A stretch of 64,000 nt of DNA from JBFGCT01 sp963825565 (GTDB taxonomy: Bacteria; Actinomycetota; Acidimicrobiia; Acidimicrobiales; Ilumatobacteraceae). The notes beneath the pieces were generated by a model, which saw only the letters and a program-made list of their open reading frames with translations, ran no database searches and was not told the origin of the DNA. Of this stretch, positions 34,103 to 43,757 are shown one piece after another. A program made the translations under genes and the position numbers. How positions within the stretch are numbered: position 1 is the first letter of the stretch; each line of letters opens with the position of its first letter. Location: positions 186,001-250,000 of the forward strand of contig CAWGTW010000009.1 of assembly GCA_963825565.1 (NCBI GenBank), written 5' to 3'.

Positions 34103-35257
34103 TCAGGCGAGTGCGGCGAGGGTGGTGACCGCGTCGTGGACGTCGGTGAAGCGCGTCGTCAGCGGTGACAGACCGAGGCGCAGGATGTCCGGATCGCGGC
34201 GGTCGACGATGACCTTGCGGGCGGTCAACTCCCGGTGCACCCTGGTTGCGTCGGGGTGGCGGATCGCCACGTGACCCCCGCGCCGCACCGGATCGAGCGG
34301 CGTCGCCGTCTCCAGGCCGAGCTGGCCGACGAGGTCGAGGCAGTAGGCGGTCAGCCGGCCAGCCTTGTCGGCGATCGCCGCGATCCCGGCCTCCGCGGTG
34401 CAGGAGATGCCCTCGCGCGCCCCGACGAGGCCGAGCACGCCCGGCGTCCCGTGGAGCAGGCGCCCGATGCCCGGGCGGGGGTCGAACGGGCGCTCCATCG
34501 CGAACTGGTCGGTCTGCCCGAACCAGCCCCAGATCGGCTGGACGATGCGATCGTGCAACCCCGCCGTCACGTGGGTGAACGCCGGCGATCCCGGCCCGCC
34601 GTTGAGGAACTTGTAGGTGCACCCGACGGCGAGCTCGACGCCGGCGTCGGCGAGATCGAGCTCGAGCACGCCGGCGGCGTGCGATAGGTCCCACACCGTC
34701 GTCGCCCCGGCGTCGGCTGCCCGTGCGGTCTCCCCGGCGAGGTCGGCGACCTCGGCGGTCCGGTAGTCGACGAGCGAGCGCAGCACGACGTCGACACCGT
34801 CGAGCTCGTCGAGCCCGCGGCGGACCTCGACATCTCGCAGCCGGGCGATCCCGTCGACCGCATACCGATCGGTCGGGAACTCGTCGTCGCTGACGGCGAT
34901 CACCCGCCTGCCTGGTTCGAGGTCGAGCGCGACGTTGACCAGCTGGAAGATCCCGACCGTCGTCGAGTCGTGGACCGCGACCTCGCCCGATCCGACGCCG
35001 AGGAGCGGGGCGAGCAGGTCGCCGACGGCGAGGGGGAGGTCGAGCCAGTCGTGTTCCCACCACGACTGGATCAGGTCGCCCGCCCACTGCTGCTCGACCG
35101 TGTGCCGGAGCGCTTCGACCGTTCGCCGTGGCGTCATCCCGAGCGAGTTGCCGTCGAGGTACACGACGTCGGGATCGGCGATGACGAACTCGTCCCGCCA
35201 GCGGCGCAGCGGGTCGACCCGATCGAGCTCCTGCGCGTCGGCTCGGGTCAACGGCAC
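34103..35257 (-). CDS. kynU: Kynureninase
   Basis: PLP enzyme cleaving kynurenine to anthranilate and alanine in tryptophan breakdown. The 384-residue product shows YLDGNSLGMTPRRT near residue 33, VHDSTTVGIFQLVNVAL, DEFPTDRYA, WDLSHAAGVLELDL and the PLP Lys in GCTYKFLNGGPGSPAF. GTG start at 35257. It begins five bases after the ligase stop, so the two are co-transcribed. No tryptophan dioxygenase or formamidase is visible in the window. Confidence 0.92.
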   Translation of the reverse strand: MPLTRADAQELDRVDPLRRWRDEFVIADPDVVYLDGNSLGMTPRRTVEALRHTVEQQWAGDLIQSWWEHDWLDLPLAVGDLLAPLLGVGSGEVAVHDSTTVGIFQLVNVALDLEPGRRVIAVSDDEFPTDRYAVDGIARLRDVEVRRGLDELDGVDVVLRSLVDYRTAEVADLAGETARAADAGATTVWDLSHAAGVLELDLADAGVELAVGCTYKFLNGGPGSPAFTHVTAGLHDRIVQPIWGWFGQTDQFAMERPFDPRPGIGRLLHGTPGVLGLVGAREGISCTAEAGIAAIADKAGRLTAYCLDLVGQLGLETATPLDPVRRGGHVAIRHPDATRVHRELTARKVIVDRRDPDILRLGLSPLTTRFTDVHDAVTTLAALA

Positions 35258-35261
35258 GCGC

Positions 35262-36167
35262 TCACCGCTCGCTCGGGCCGAGGTAGCTGGCGTGGCGGAC
35301 GAGGCCCTCGTTGGTGAACTCGGCGAACTCGATCGTCGCCCGCAGCGTCGGCTCGACCCACGTCGCCCGCCGTCCATAACCGGACGGCGGCACGGGGTCG
35401 AACGGGCAGTCGGGGGTCTCGAGGTCGTGCAGCGTCGCCGCCAGGGAGACGAGGGTCGCCTGGTCGAACCCGGTGCCGACCCCGCCGGCGAACGCCAGCC
35501 GGTCGCCCTCGTCGCGTCCGACCAGCAGCGAGCCGAACGTCGTCGCCCTGCTCCCCGATCCGGTCGTGTAGCCGCCGATCGTCACCTCCAGCCGTCGCCG
35601 GTTCTTGATCTTGCGCCATTCCTTGGATCGCGTGCCGGGCCGGTATGCCGATCGCAGCCGCTTGGCGACGATCCCCTCGAGCTCGTGCTCCGCCGTGGCG
35701 GCGAGCAGCGCTGCTCCGCCGTCGGTTCGGTGGGGCGGGATCGTCCAGTTGTCGCCCGGCTCGATCAGCTCGGCCAGGAGGCGGCGACGGTCCTCGTACG
35801 GGAGGTCGATCGTGTCCGTCCCCGCGACCGACAAGACGTCGAACAGGTGGAGCACCGACTGGCGTTCGCTCCCCGGCCCGCTCTGCTGGACCAGATCGAA
35901 CCGGGGCCAGCCGTCGTCGTCGAGCACGACCAGCTCGGCATCGACGATCGCGCTGGTTGCGTTGAGCGCTCCGCCGAGCGCGGTCAGCTCCGGCCACCGT
36001 GCCGATACGTCATGGCCCGAGCTGCTCTGCAGGCGGGCGCGGCCGCCACCGAGGTGGGCGATCGTGCGATAGCCGTCCCACTTGATCTCGTACGCCCACG
36101 TGCCGTCGTCGTCGGGCAGCAGACCCAGGCTCGCCTTCATCGGGAGAACGGGGAACTGCAGCGGCAC
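35262..36167 (-). CDS. Stand-alone ATP-dependent DNA ligase (LigC/LigD ligase-domain type)
   Basis: The 301-residue product has the adenylation motif I EIKWDGYRTI (catalytic Lys about 29), motif III DAELVVLDDDGW, motif IIIa HLFDVLSVAG, motif IV EGIVAKRL, motif V RSKEWRKIKN and a C-terminal OB domain with GVGTGFD. It matches the ligase module of bacterial NHEJ proteins and lacks the polymerase and phosphoesterase modules of full LigD. No Ku gene is seen here. GTG start with TACGAT 8 bases upstream. It precedes kynU, an odd pairing. Confidence 0.9.
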   Translation of the reverse strand: MPLQFPVLPMKASLGLLPDDDGTWAYEIKWDGYRTIAHLGGGRARLQSSSGHDVSARWPELTALGGALNATSAIVDAELVVLDDDGWPRFDLVQQSGPGSERQSVLHLFDVLSVAGTDTIDLPYEDRRRLLAELIEPGDNWTIPPHRTDGGAALLAATAEHELEGIVAKRLRSAYRPGTRSKEWRKIKNRRRLEVTIGGYTTGSGSRATTFGSLLVGRDEGDRLAFAGGVGTGFDQATLVSLAATLHDLETPDCPFDPVPPSGYGRRATWVEPTLRATIEFAEFTNEGLVRHASYLGPSER

Positions 36168-36175
36168 GAGCGATG

Positions 36176-36181
36176 ATCGTA
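36176..36181 (-). promoter_or_regulatory. Leaderless -10 box TACGAT of the ligase gene
   Basis: TACGAT on the minus strand ends 8 bases before the ligase GTG at 36167. Confidence 0.4.
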
Positions 36182-36203
36182 CGTCGGTCGGACCCTCCCG
36201 CCG

Positions 36204-37418
36204 TCAGGTGGGCACCCGGCTGGAGACCACGCCGTCGGCCTCGAGCCGGTCGATCCGGGCGTCGTCGTAGCCGAGCAGCTCGGTCAGTACGGCGCGGTTG
36301 TCCTCGCCGCGGTACTTCGGGAGCCCGGAGACCCCGACGGTCGGCGCCGCGCTGAACGTCCACGGCGCGTCGGGCACGCGCACCGTCCCGCCCCCTCGGT
36401 CGTCGACGTCGACGATCACCCGCCGGGCGTCGCCCCAGGCAGTGTCGGCCAGCTCGCCGGGCTTGCGCACCCGGCCGACGGCGAGGCGGTGCTCGGCGAA
36501 TCGCCGTTCGAACTCGTCGGCGTCGGGCACGGTGGCCGCGAAGTCGCGGATGATCTCGCAGAGCGCGCCGAAGTTGGCCCGCCGGTGGGCGACATCGCTG
36601 AACCGCGGGTCGGCGAGCAAGTCGGAGCGATCCATCGCGGCGAGGAAGAGCTCGAAGGTGCCGCGCTCTGCGGGGTGGCCGCTGACGACGAGCGACTGCC
36701 CGTCGGCGACGGTCAGCACGAGGTAGTCGCCGGGGCGGAAGCTGCGGATCCAGCCGGGGTCGTCCTCGCCGACCCACAGCGCGTCGTGGAGGTGCTCGTT
36801 GACGTACAGCATGGTCTCGGCCATCGAGATGTCGATCGACTGACCGCGGCCGGTGTGCTCGCGCTGGTACAGCGCAGCGAGGATCGCCGTCGCCGCTTCG
36901 AGCGCGGTGTACACGTCTGCATGGCTGTGGGGGTCCTTGGCGTACCCGCCCTCTCGGGCATCGCCCTGCGAGGCGATGATCCCGGTCTCGGCCTCGACCA
37001 CCGGGGCGTACGCGCGCCGGTGGACCCACGGACCGGTCTGGCCGTACCCGGAGATCGACGCGTACACGAGCTTCGGGTTGCGAGCGAGCGCGACATCGGC
37101 GCCGAGGCCGAGCCGGGCCATCACCCCCGGCCGGTAGTTCTCGATCAGGACATCGGCGTGGCCAACAAGTTCGAGCAGCACCTCCACACCGGCCGGGGTC
37201 GCGAGGTCGAGGCTGACGTTGCGCTTGCCGGTGTTCTGCTGCACGAAGTAGCTCGACAGTCCGTTGCGCCGGGGGGTGGCGAAGCGGGTCAGGTCGCCGC
37301 CCGGCGGTTCGATCTTGATCACCTCCGCCCCGAGGTCGGCGAGCATCCGGGTGCAGTGCGGACCCGACAGGACGCGGGTGAGATCGAGCACGCGGATCCC
37401 GTTGAGCGGCGACGTCAT
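36204..37418 (-). CDS. CaiB/BaiF-type class III CoA-transferase
   Basis: Transfers CoA between carboxylic acids. The 404-residue product has GIRVLDLTRVLSGPHCTRMLADLGAEVIKIEPPGGD at the N-terminus, KRNVSLDL, the catalytic Asp region DVLIENYRPGVMARLG, SISGYGQTGP and HTGRGQSIDISMAE. The acyl substrate cannot be deduced. Start ATG at 37418, divergent from the helicase. It may head the ligase-kynU-mhuD series, with 36 bases to the ligase start. Confidence 0.9.
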   Translation of the reverse strand: MTSPLNGIRVLDLTRVLSGPHCTRMLADLGAEVIKIEPPGGDLTRFATPRRNGLSSYFVQQNTGKRNVSLDLATPAGVEVLLELVGHADVLIENYRPGVMARLGLGADVALARNPKLVYASISGYGQTGPWVHRRAYAPVVEAETGIIASQGDAREGGYAKDPHSHADVYTALEAATAILAALYQREHTGRGQSIDISMAETMLYVNEHLHDALWVGEDDPGWIRSFRPGDYLVLTVADGQSLVVSGHPAERGTFELFLAAMDRSDLLADPRFSDVAHRRANFGALCEIIRDFAATVPDADEFERRFAEHRLAVGRVRKPGELADTAWGDARRVIVDVDDRGGGTVRVPDAPWTFSAAPTVGVSGLPKYRGEDNRAVLTELLGYDDARIDRLEADGVVSSRVPT

Positions 37419-37487
37419 CGACCCATCGTGCAGGATCGCAGGTGCCGCCGCCGAGGCGGGCCGAACACCGAACGGCCGATTCGCCGG

Positions 37488-37493
37488 TAGGAT
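37488..37493 (+). promoter_or_regulatory. -10 box TAGGAT upstream of the helicase gene
   Basis: TAGGAT lies about 96 bases before the helicase ATG, implying a leader of roughly 90 bases. TTGCTC/GAGCAA can pair within it. Long leaders are common for cold-shock mRNAs. Confidence 0.35.
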
Positions 37494-37589
37494 GCTCCAC
37501 GCTCCGGTCGACCCCCCGTCCGGTGAGTGCATCTCGGATCGATTGCTCCGGCTGTGCGCTGTTGAGCAACGACAAGGACTTCAACTCTC

Positions 37590-39104
37590 ATGACCATTCT
37601 CGACGACGCCGCGCGCGTCGCTCCCTCCAGCGGCGCCCCGGCGACCGATCTCCCGACGTTCGCCGATCTCGGCCTGCCCGACTCGATCCTGCGCTTGCTC
37701 GACCGGCAGGGCATCGATATGCCCTTCCCGATCCAGGCGGCGGTCATCCCCGACGCCCTGGCCGGCCGCGACGTCGCCGGCCGGGCCCCGACCGGCTCGG
37801 GCAAGACGCTCGGTTTCGGTCTTCCGGTCGTCGCCGGACTCGTCGACGCCAGGCCCAGACACCCGGTCGCCCTCGTGCTCGCACCGACCCGCGAGCTTGC
37901 GGAGCAGATCATGGCCGAGCTGGTCCCCTTCGCGAAGGCAGCGGGCCACGCTGCGGCGTCGGTCTACGGCGGCGTCGGCTATGGCAACCAACGCAAGGCG
38001 CTCGACCGGGGCTGCGAGCTCGTGGTCGCCTGCCCGGGTCGGCTCGAGGACCTCATGCAGATGAGGGCGATCGACCTGTCCGACGTCACCACGGTCGTGG
38101 TCGACGAGGCCGATCAGATGGCGGACATGGGCTTCCTGCCCGCGGTCCGCCGGATCGTCGGCCAGACCGCCGCCGACCGTCAGGTGTTGCTGTTCTCGGC
38201 CACGCTCGACGGCCCGGTCGCGGCGCTCGTGCGGGAGTACCAGCACGACGCGGTGCGCCACGAGGTCGGCCCGAAGGGGCCCGACGTGCATGCCGCCAAC
38301 CACTACTTCTGGACGATGGACCGCACCGAACGCGTGAGCACGACGGCGTCGGTCGTCGAGCGGCTCGGCTCGACGATCGTGTTCACCCGCACGCGCCACG
38401 GTGCGGACCGCCTGGCCAAGCAGCTCGGCCGGCTCGGCGTGACCGCGGAGCCGATCCATGGCGGTCGTAGCCAAGGTCAGCGCGATCGGGCGCTCGCCGC
38501 CTTCAAGAAGAACCATGCGGCGGCGCTGATCGCCACCGATGTCGCCGCCCGTGGCATCCACGTCGACGGGGTCGAGGCGGTCGTCCACTTCGATCCGCCC
38601 GCCGACGGCTCCACCTACCTGCACCGATCGGGCCGTACGGCACGCGCCGGCGCGACCGGCATCGTCGTCTCACTCCTCGAACCGGCCGACAAGAAGGCGG
38701 CGCGCTCGATGCAGCGAGCGATCGGTATCGACGAGCCGTTCGGACCCGCCGATCTCGACGCGCTGGTGCTCGAATCCCTCGATGCCTCGCTCGACGTCCC
38801 GACCGCAGCGCGGCAGCCCGTGCGACGGGCCGAACGTGAGCCGACCCGCAGACCGCAGCCGGCGAGCGCCCCTGCCGACGTGGGGGCCGACGTGCCGGCC
38901 GACGGTTCGGTGAAGTTCTTCAACTCCGGTCGCGGATACGGCTTCATCGTCCCCGACGACGGTGGTCCCGACCTGTTCGTCCACTACTCGAACATCGTCT
39001 CGGACGGCTTCAAGTCGCTCGACAACGCGGCGCGGGTCGCCTACGGGGTGCGGGCCGGCCGCAACGGCCCCGAGGCGGTCGACGTCCGCGTCGTCACCCA
39101 CTGA
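37590..39104 (+). CDS. DEAD-box RNA helicase fused to a C-terminal cold-shock domain
   Basis: The 504-residue product carries helicase motifs: FPIQAAVIP (Q motif), APTGSGKT (about 69-76), PTRELAEQ, VVVDEADQMADMG, SAT, ATDVAARGIHVDG and HRSGRTARAG, ending by about 365. After a Pro/Ala/Arg linker, residues 437-504 form a cold-shock domain: DGSVKFFNSGRGYGFI (RNP1) and LFVHYSNI (RNP2). It should unwind structured RNA, with the CSD adding nucleic-acid binding, most likely during cold adaptation or ribosome assembly. The two activities are normally separate proteins. Confidence 0.92.
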   Translation: MTILDDAARVAPSSGAPATDLPTFADLGLPDSILRLLDRQGIDMPFPIQAAVIPDALAGRDVAGRAPTGSGKTLGFGLPVVAGLVDARPRHPVALVLAPTRELAEQIMAELVPFAKAAGHAAASVYGGVGYGNQRKALDRGCELVVACPGRLEDLMQMRAIDLSDVTTVVVDEADQMADMGFLPAVRRIVGQTAADRQVLLFSATLDGPVAALVREYQHDAVRHEVGPKGPDVHAANHYFWTMDRTERVSTTASVVERLGSTIVFTRTRHGADRLAKQLGRLGVTAEPIHGGRSQGQRDRALAAFKKNHAAALIATDVAARGIHVDGVEAVVHFDPPADGSTYLHRSGRTARAGATGIVVSLLEPADKKAARSMQRAIGIDEPFGPADLDALVLESLDASLDVPTAARQPVRRAEREPTRRPQPASAPADVGADVPADGSVKFFNSGRGYGFIVPDDGGPDLFVHYSNIVSDGFKSLDNAARVAYGVRAGRNGPEAVDVRVVTH

Positions 39105-39143
39105 CCCAACCGGTCGTTCCGACCGATCGCACGACGATCGCCA

Positions 39144-39149
39144 TAGTCT
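39144..39149 (+). promoter_or_regulatory. Leaderless -10 box TAGTCT of the mannosidase gene
   Basis: TAGTCT ends 6 bases before the GTG at 39156. Confidence 0.45.
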
Positions 39150-39155
39150 CGGTCC

Positions 39156-42100
39156 GTGCACGACGACCGGGACCTGGTCGAGCAGCGAATCCGGCGTGAG
39201 CTGTGGGAGCGCGTGCTCCCACTCGTCCATCGCGATCGACGTCGGTTGGCGGCCGAGGCCGGACCCGATCCCGATCACCTCGACCCCGTGCTCCCCGGCG
39301 CCGCCTGGGGACCGCCGTGGGGCACGACGTGGTTCCGCTTCCGCGGTGAGGTTCCGCCGGCCTGGGCCGGCGCTCGCGTCGAGGCGGTGATCGACCTCGG
39401 ATTCGACCGATCGCCCGCCGGGTTCCAGTGCGAGGGGCTCGTCGTCGCCGAAGGACCCGATGGGCGGCACATCCCGTTGCACGGCATCCACCCGAATCGC
39501 CGGCACTCGCCCGTCAAGTCGGTGCCCGGCCCCGTCGACGTGCTGGTCGAGGCTGCGTCCAATCCGTCGTTCCCCGAGTTCAGGCCGTCGCAGCTCGGTT
39601 CGCGGGCGACCGCCGGCGCTGCTTCGTTGTACCGGTTCGGCGGCGCGCAGCTCGTCGTCATCGACCCCGAGGCCGAAGCGCTCGTCCACGACCTCGACGT
39701 GCTCGACGGGATCATGCGCTCGCTCCCGCTGACCGAACCCCGGCGGGCGCGGTTGCTGCACCTGCTCGCCGGGGCGCTCGACGCCGTTCCCGACACCGCC
39801 CAGGCCCGCGCGCTCCTCCGTGCCGAGCTCGCCGACGCGGGCACGGCGCGCCGCCACCGGATCATCGCCGTCGGGCACGCCCACATCGACACCGCATGGC
39901 TCTGGCCGATGCAGGAGACCGAGCGCAAGTGCGCCCGCACGTTCGCGTCGGCCGTCGCGTTGACCGACGACGACGCGAGTTACCGGTTCGCCTGTTCGTC
40001 GGCCCAGCAGTACGCGTGGATCGAACGGAACCACCCCGACCTGTTCGCCGCGATCGGCGACCGGGTCGCGCGCGGGCAGTGGATCCCGGTCGGAGGGATG
40101 TGGGTCGAGGCCGACATGAACCTGCCGTCCGGCGAGAGCCTCGCTCGCCAGATCGTCCACGGCCAGCGGTACTTCGAGCGGCACTTCGGGCACCGCTGTA
40201 CCGAGGTCTGGATCCCCGACGTGTTCGGCTACCCTCCCGGGCTCCCACAGTTGTTCGCCGCCGGAGGGATGCGCCGGTTCGTCACCCAGAAGCTGTCCTG
40301 GAACAAGCAAAACCGGTTCCCGCACCACACGTTCTGGTGGGAGGGCTTGGACGGGACCCGGGTCCTCACCCACTTCCCACCGGTCGACACGTACAACGCC
40401 GAGGTGACGCCGCAGGAGGCCGCCGATTCGGTCGAGCGATTCCGTGAGCACCGGTGGAGCAGCGTCTCGCTGATGCCCTTCGGCTACGGCGACGGTGGGG
40501 GCGGCCCGATCAGGGAGATGCTCGACCGGGCGCATCGCCTGGCGCGCGCCGACGCCCGCTGGACGCTCGAGATCGGGACGCCGGCCGCGTTCTTCGAGGC
40601 GGTCGAGGACGAGGTGTCGCGCGGTGCTGACGTCCCGGTGTGGCGGGGCGAGCTGTACTTCGAGATGCACCGCGGCACCTTGACCAGCCAGTTGCGGACC
40701 AAGATCGGCAACCGCCGGTGCGAGCGCTTGCTCGTCGAGGCCGAGTTGTGGGCGGCGACCGCCGGGCGCGCCGCCGAGGTCGACGATCTCTGGCGGGAGG
40801 TCCTCACCCAGCAGTTCCACGACATCCTTCCCGGCTCTTCGATCGCCCAGGTCCACGACGACGCCGAGGCGGTGTTCGCCCGGGTCGAGGACGCGCTCGA
40901 GGCGCGGATCACCGATTCGCTCCGGTCGATCGCCCCGCCCGGGACCTGGCTGGCGAACGCGGCCGACGTCCCCCTCGACGGCGTCGTGGTGATCGCCGCC
41001 GACGCGTTCGACGAGCATGCGGGCGTCGACGGCGCGGTCGCCGGCGACGTCGGCGCGGCTCGTGCCAGCGGCCGTGTCCGGTCCGAGGAACGGATCGGCC
41101 CGATCCAGCGGTTGTCCGACGGGTGCGTGGCGTTCCACGCGTCGGTGCCGGCGTTCGGGCTGGCGGCGGCGACGCCGGGCGCGGTCGGGGATGCGGTGAC
41201 GGTGTCGCCGGGCTCGATCGCCAACCGGCACCTCGCCGTCCGCTGGGACGCGCTCGGCGAGCTCACGTCGATCTTCGCCGTCGACTTCGACCGCGAGGTG
41301 ATTCCGCACGGTCGGCGGGCGGCGTCGCTCGAACTGGCGAGGGACCAGCCGGTGCAGTACGACGCGTGGGACCTCGAGGCCTGGGTCCGCCGAGCGGCGG
41401 TCCCCCTGCGGTCGCCGGCCGAGATCGAGGTGCTCGACAGTGGTCCCCTCGTCGGGCGGGTGCGGGTCACCCGGCGGTTCGGGCCGTCGGCGGCGGTCGT
41501 CGTGTACGAGCTCCAGGCGGGGGCGCGGGAGCTCGTCGTCCACGTCCATCTCGACTGGCAGCACGACGAGCACCTGCTCTCGATCGCGTTCCCCGTCGAC
41601 GTTCGGGCCGAGACCGCGGCGTGCGACGTGCAGTTCGGTCTCGCCCACCGTCCGACGCATCCGTCGAGCCCGTGGGATGCCGCCAAGTTCGAGGTCTGCG
41701 CGCACCGGTTCGTCGACCTGGCCGAGCCGAGTTTCGGGGTGGCGATCCTCAACGACGGCCGCTACGGCCACTGCCTCTTCGACGGGGCGGTCCGGGTGAG
41801 CCTGGCCAGGGCGGCGAAGTACCCGGATCCCGGTGCCGATCACGGAACGCATGACGTCACGCTGGCGGTTCGCCCCCACGGACCCGGACGATCCGCGGTT
41901 CGCGCTGCGGCGACCCTCCTCAACCGGGCGTTGCGCGTGGTCGGCGGCGGCATCGGACCCGAGCTGCCGCCGCCGGTCGTCGACGTTTCCGGGGCGGTCG
42001 GCGGACCCGAGACGCGGGTCGAGGTCGACGCCGTGAAGATGGCCGACGACGGGTCAGGGGACCTGATCGTGCGGCTGCACGAGGCGTGTGGCGATCGCGT

Positions 42101-42281
42101 GCCCGTCTCGGTTCGGATCCCTCACCCGATCGAGGCCGCGTGGCGTTGCGATCTGCTCGAGGTCGCCGGCCCGCCCGAGGAGGTGAGCGACGGGATCGCG
42201 ACGATCGTGCTGTCGCCCTTCGAGCTGGTCACGCTCCGCCTCCGGCATGATCGCAACACCCCCCACACGTCGATCTCGTGA
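39156..42281 (+). CDS. Alpha-mannosidase (GH38)
   Basis: A 1041-residue glycoside hydrolase of family 38. The zinc site is AVGHAHIDTAWLWPMQET (about 242), the nucleophile Asp lies in VWIPDVFGYPPGLPQL (about 353), TQKLSWNKQNRFPHHTFWWEG follows, and the HDILPGSSI segment (about 558) is also conserved. There is no signal peptide, so it should act in the cytosol on mannosides released from glycans or glycolipids. The C-terminal 450 residues are beta-sandwich domains. It is monocistronic and ends before a hairpin shared with the convergent amidohydrolase. Confidence 0.93.
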   Translation: MHDDRDLVEQRIRRELWERVLPLVHRDRRRLAAEAGPDPDHLDPVLPGAAWGPPWGTTWFRFRGEVPPAWAGARVEAVIDLGFDRSPAGFQCEGLVVAEGPDGRHIPLHGIHPNRRHSPVKSVPGPVDVLVEAASNPSFPEFRPSQLGSRATAGAASLYRFGGAQLVVIDPEAEALVHDLDVLDGIMRSLPLTEPRRARLLHLLAGALDAVPDTAQARALLRAELADAGTARRHRIIAVGHAHIDTAWLWPMQETERKCARTFASAVALTDDDASYRFACSSAQQYAWIERNHPDLFAAIGDRVARGQWIPVGGMWVEADMNLPSGESLARQIVHGQRYFERHFGHRCTEVWIPDVFGYPPGLPQLFAAGGMRRFVTQKLSWNKQNRFPHHTFWWEGLDGTRVLTHFPPVDTYNAEVTPQEAADSVERFREHRWSSVSLMPFGYGDGGGGPIREMLDRAHRLARADARWTLEIGTPAAFFEAVEDEVSRGADVPVWRGELYFEMHRGTLTSQLRTKIGNRRCERLLVEAELWAATAGRAAEVDDLWREVLTQQFHDILPGSSIAQVHDDAEAVFARVEDALEARITDSLRSIAPPGTWLANAADVPLDGVVVIAADAFDEHAGVDGAVAGDVGAARASGRVRSEERIGPIQRLSDGCVAFHASVPAFGLAAATPGAVGDAVTVSPGSIANRHLAVRWDALGELTSIFAVDFDREVIPHGRRAASLELARDQPVQYDAWDLEAWVRRAAVPLRSPAEIEVLDSGPLVGRVRVTRRFGPSAAVVVYELQAGARELVVHVHLDWQHDEHLLSIAFPVDVRAETAACDVQFGLAHRPTHPSSPWDAAKFEVCAHRFVDLAEPSFGVAILNDGRYGHCLFDGAVRVSLARAAKYPDPGADHGTHDVTLAVRPHGPGRSAVRAAATLLNRALRVVGGGIGPELPPPVVDVSGAVGGPETRVEVDAVKMADDGSGDLIVRLHEACGDRVPVSVRIPHPIEAAWRCDLLEVAGPPEEVSDGIATIVLSPFELVTLRLRHDRNTPHTSIS

Positions 42282-42285
42282 GCAT

Positions 42286-42306
42286 GTTGCGCACGCGCTG
42301 CGCAAC
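42286..42306. terminator. Hairpin between convergent genes
   Basis: GTTGCGCA (42286-42293) pairs fully with TGCGCAAC (42299-42306), loop CGCGC, five bases after the mannosidase stop. Confidence 0.6.
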
Positions 42307-42388
42307 CTCAGCAGCGAACGACCAGCGAGGTGTCCTGCTGCGATGAGGCCAGGATGACCGGATGGGTTGGGATCGCGCCCCGGGGAGA

Positions 42389-43636
42389 TCAGCGTGGGGT
42401 GAGGTGACGGATCGCGGCGGTCGCGTACAGGGCGATGCCGTCGGTCATCGCCCGCTCGTCGAAGACGACGCGGTTGGAGTGGTTGGGCGGGACCGCCGCC
42501 GGGTTGCGGTCGGCCGGGGTCGCGCCGAGGAACACCATCGCGCCCGGCAGGCGCTGGAGCACGTAGCTGAAGTCCTCGGCCCCCATCACTGGGTGGGGCA
42601 GCCGGAGCACCTGGTCCTCACCGACCACCTCGGCCGCCGTCGTGATGGCGAACTCGGCGAATCGGTCGTCGTTCGATGTCACCGGGTAGCCGGCGTCGAT
42701 CGTGACCTCCCCCTCGCAGCCGTGCGCGGCCGTGATGCCCTCGGCGACCCGGCGGATGCCGTCGTGCACCTTGCGCCGGGTGTGCTCGCTGACCGCGCGG
42801 ATCGTGCCGAGGATCTCGGCGGATTCGGGGATCACGTTGTTCGTCGTGCCGGCGGTGATCCGGCCGATGGTCAGCACCGACGGGTCGAAGACGTCGATCG
42901 AGCGGGTGATCATCGTCTGGAGGGCCTGGACGATCTCGCAGGCCACCGGGATCGGGTCGAGGGCGCGGAACGGCTCGCTGGCGTGGCCGCCCCGGCCGAT
43001 CACCGTGATCGTGACCGTGTCCGCTGACGCCATCACCGCGCCGGCTCGCGTGCTGACCCAGCCGGTCGGGAGGGAGGAGGTCGTGTGGATCGCGAAGGCC
43101 GCGTCGACCGATGACGGTGTGCCGTCCGACAGCGGCGGTACGTCGAGCAGCCCCTCGTCGAGCATGTAGCGGGCGCCGTGATGGCCCTCCTCGCCGGGCT
43201 GGAACATGAACAGCACGCGCCCGGCCAAGCCATCGCGCCGATCGGACAGCAGTCGGGCCGCGCCGATCAGCATCGCCGTGTGCGTGTCGTGACCGCACGC
43301 GTGCATCGAACCGTCGACGCGGGAGCTGAAATCGAGCCCGGTGTCCTCGCTCAGCGGCAGCGCGTCCATGTCGCCGCGAAGCAGGATCGTCGGCCCCGGT
43401 GCGGTGCCCTCCAGCAGGGCGGTGACGCCGCTCGTCGAGTCGTGCGTCGTGATGTCGAGCGGGAGGCCCTCCAGCGACTCGAGCACGCGATCGCGGGTGA
43501 CCGGCAGGTCGTTGCCGAGTTCGGGCCACGCGTGCAGCTCCCGGCGGATCGACACGGTCGAGTCGAGCAGATCGCGGGCTTGCTCCCGAACCGACTCGAC
43601 CACGGGGTCGGTCTCGCGGGCGGGTGCCCGCCTCAC
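42389..43636 (-). CDS. M20D-family amidohydrolase (aminoacylase/hippurate hydrolase-like)
   Basis: The 415-residue zinc enzyme shows the signature RRELHAWPELG (about 31), LLRGDMDALPL, HACGHDTHTAML, FQPGEEGHHGA and, near the end, MGAEDFSYVL with VPPNHSNRV. Members remove acyl groups from N-acyl amino acids, amidohydrolase substrates or auxin conjugates. Start GTG at 43636 is a length-based choice; GTG 43603 is an alternative. It is divergent from the WXG100 gene. Confidence 0.9.
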   Translation of the reverse strand: MRRAPARETDPVVESVREQARDLLDSTVSIRRELHAWPELGNDLPVTRDRVLESLEGLPLDITTHDSTSGVTALLEGTAPGPTILLRGDMDALPLSEDTGLDFSSRVDGSMHACGHDTHTAMLIGAARLLSDRRDGLAGRVLFMFQPGEEGHHGARYMLDEGLLDVPPLSDGTPSSVDAAFAIHTTSSLPTGWVSTRAGAVMASADTVTITVIGRGGHASEPFRALDPIPVACEIVQALQTMITRSIDVFDPSVLTIGRITAGTTNNVIPESAEILGTIRAVSEHTRRKVHDGIRRVAEGITAAHGCEGEVTIDAGYPVTSNDDRFAEFAITTAAEVVGEDQVLRLPHPVMGAEDFSYVLQRLPGAMVFLGATPADRNPAAVPPNHSNRVVFDERAMTDGIALYATAAIRHLTPR

Positions 43637-43757
43637 GGGCGATCGGCGGAGGTCGTCGGCATCTCGGCATCGTACGCGTTCCGCTTCGGTGAGTTGAGCG
43701 CCCACCGGTCGGTTGAACCGCTCCCGCCCGGGGAGCCACCGGCGAGAGGAACCACCG

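Noticed and set aside
38670..41879. Minus-strand open frame of about 1070 codons opposite the mannosidase
   Set aside because: Antisense to a clear GH38 enzyme; low-complexity Arg/Glu/Val content and no domain.
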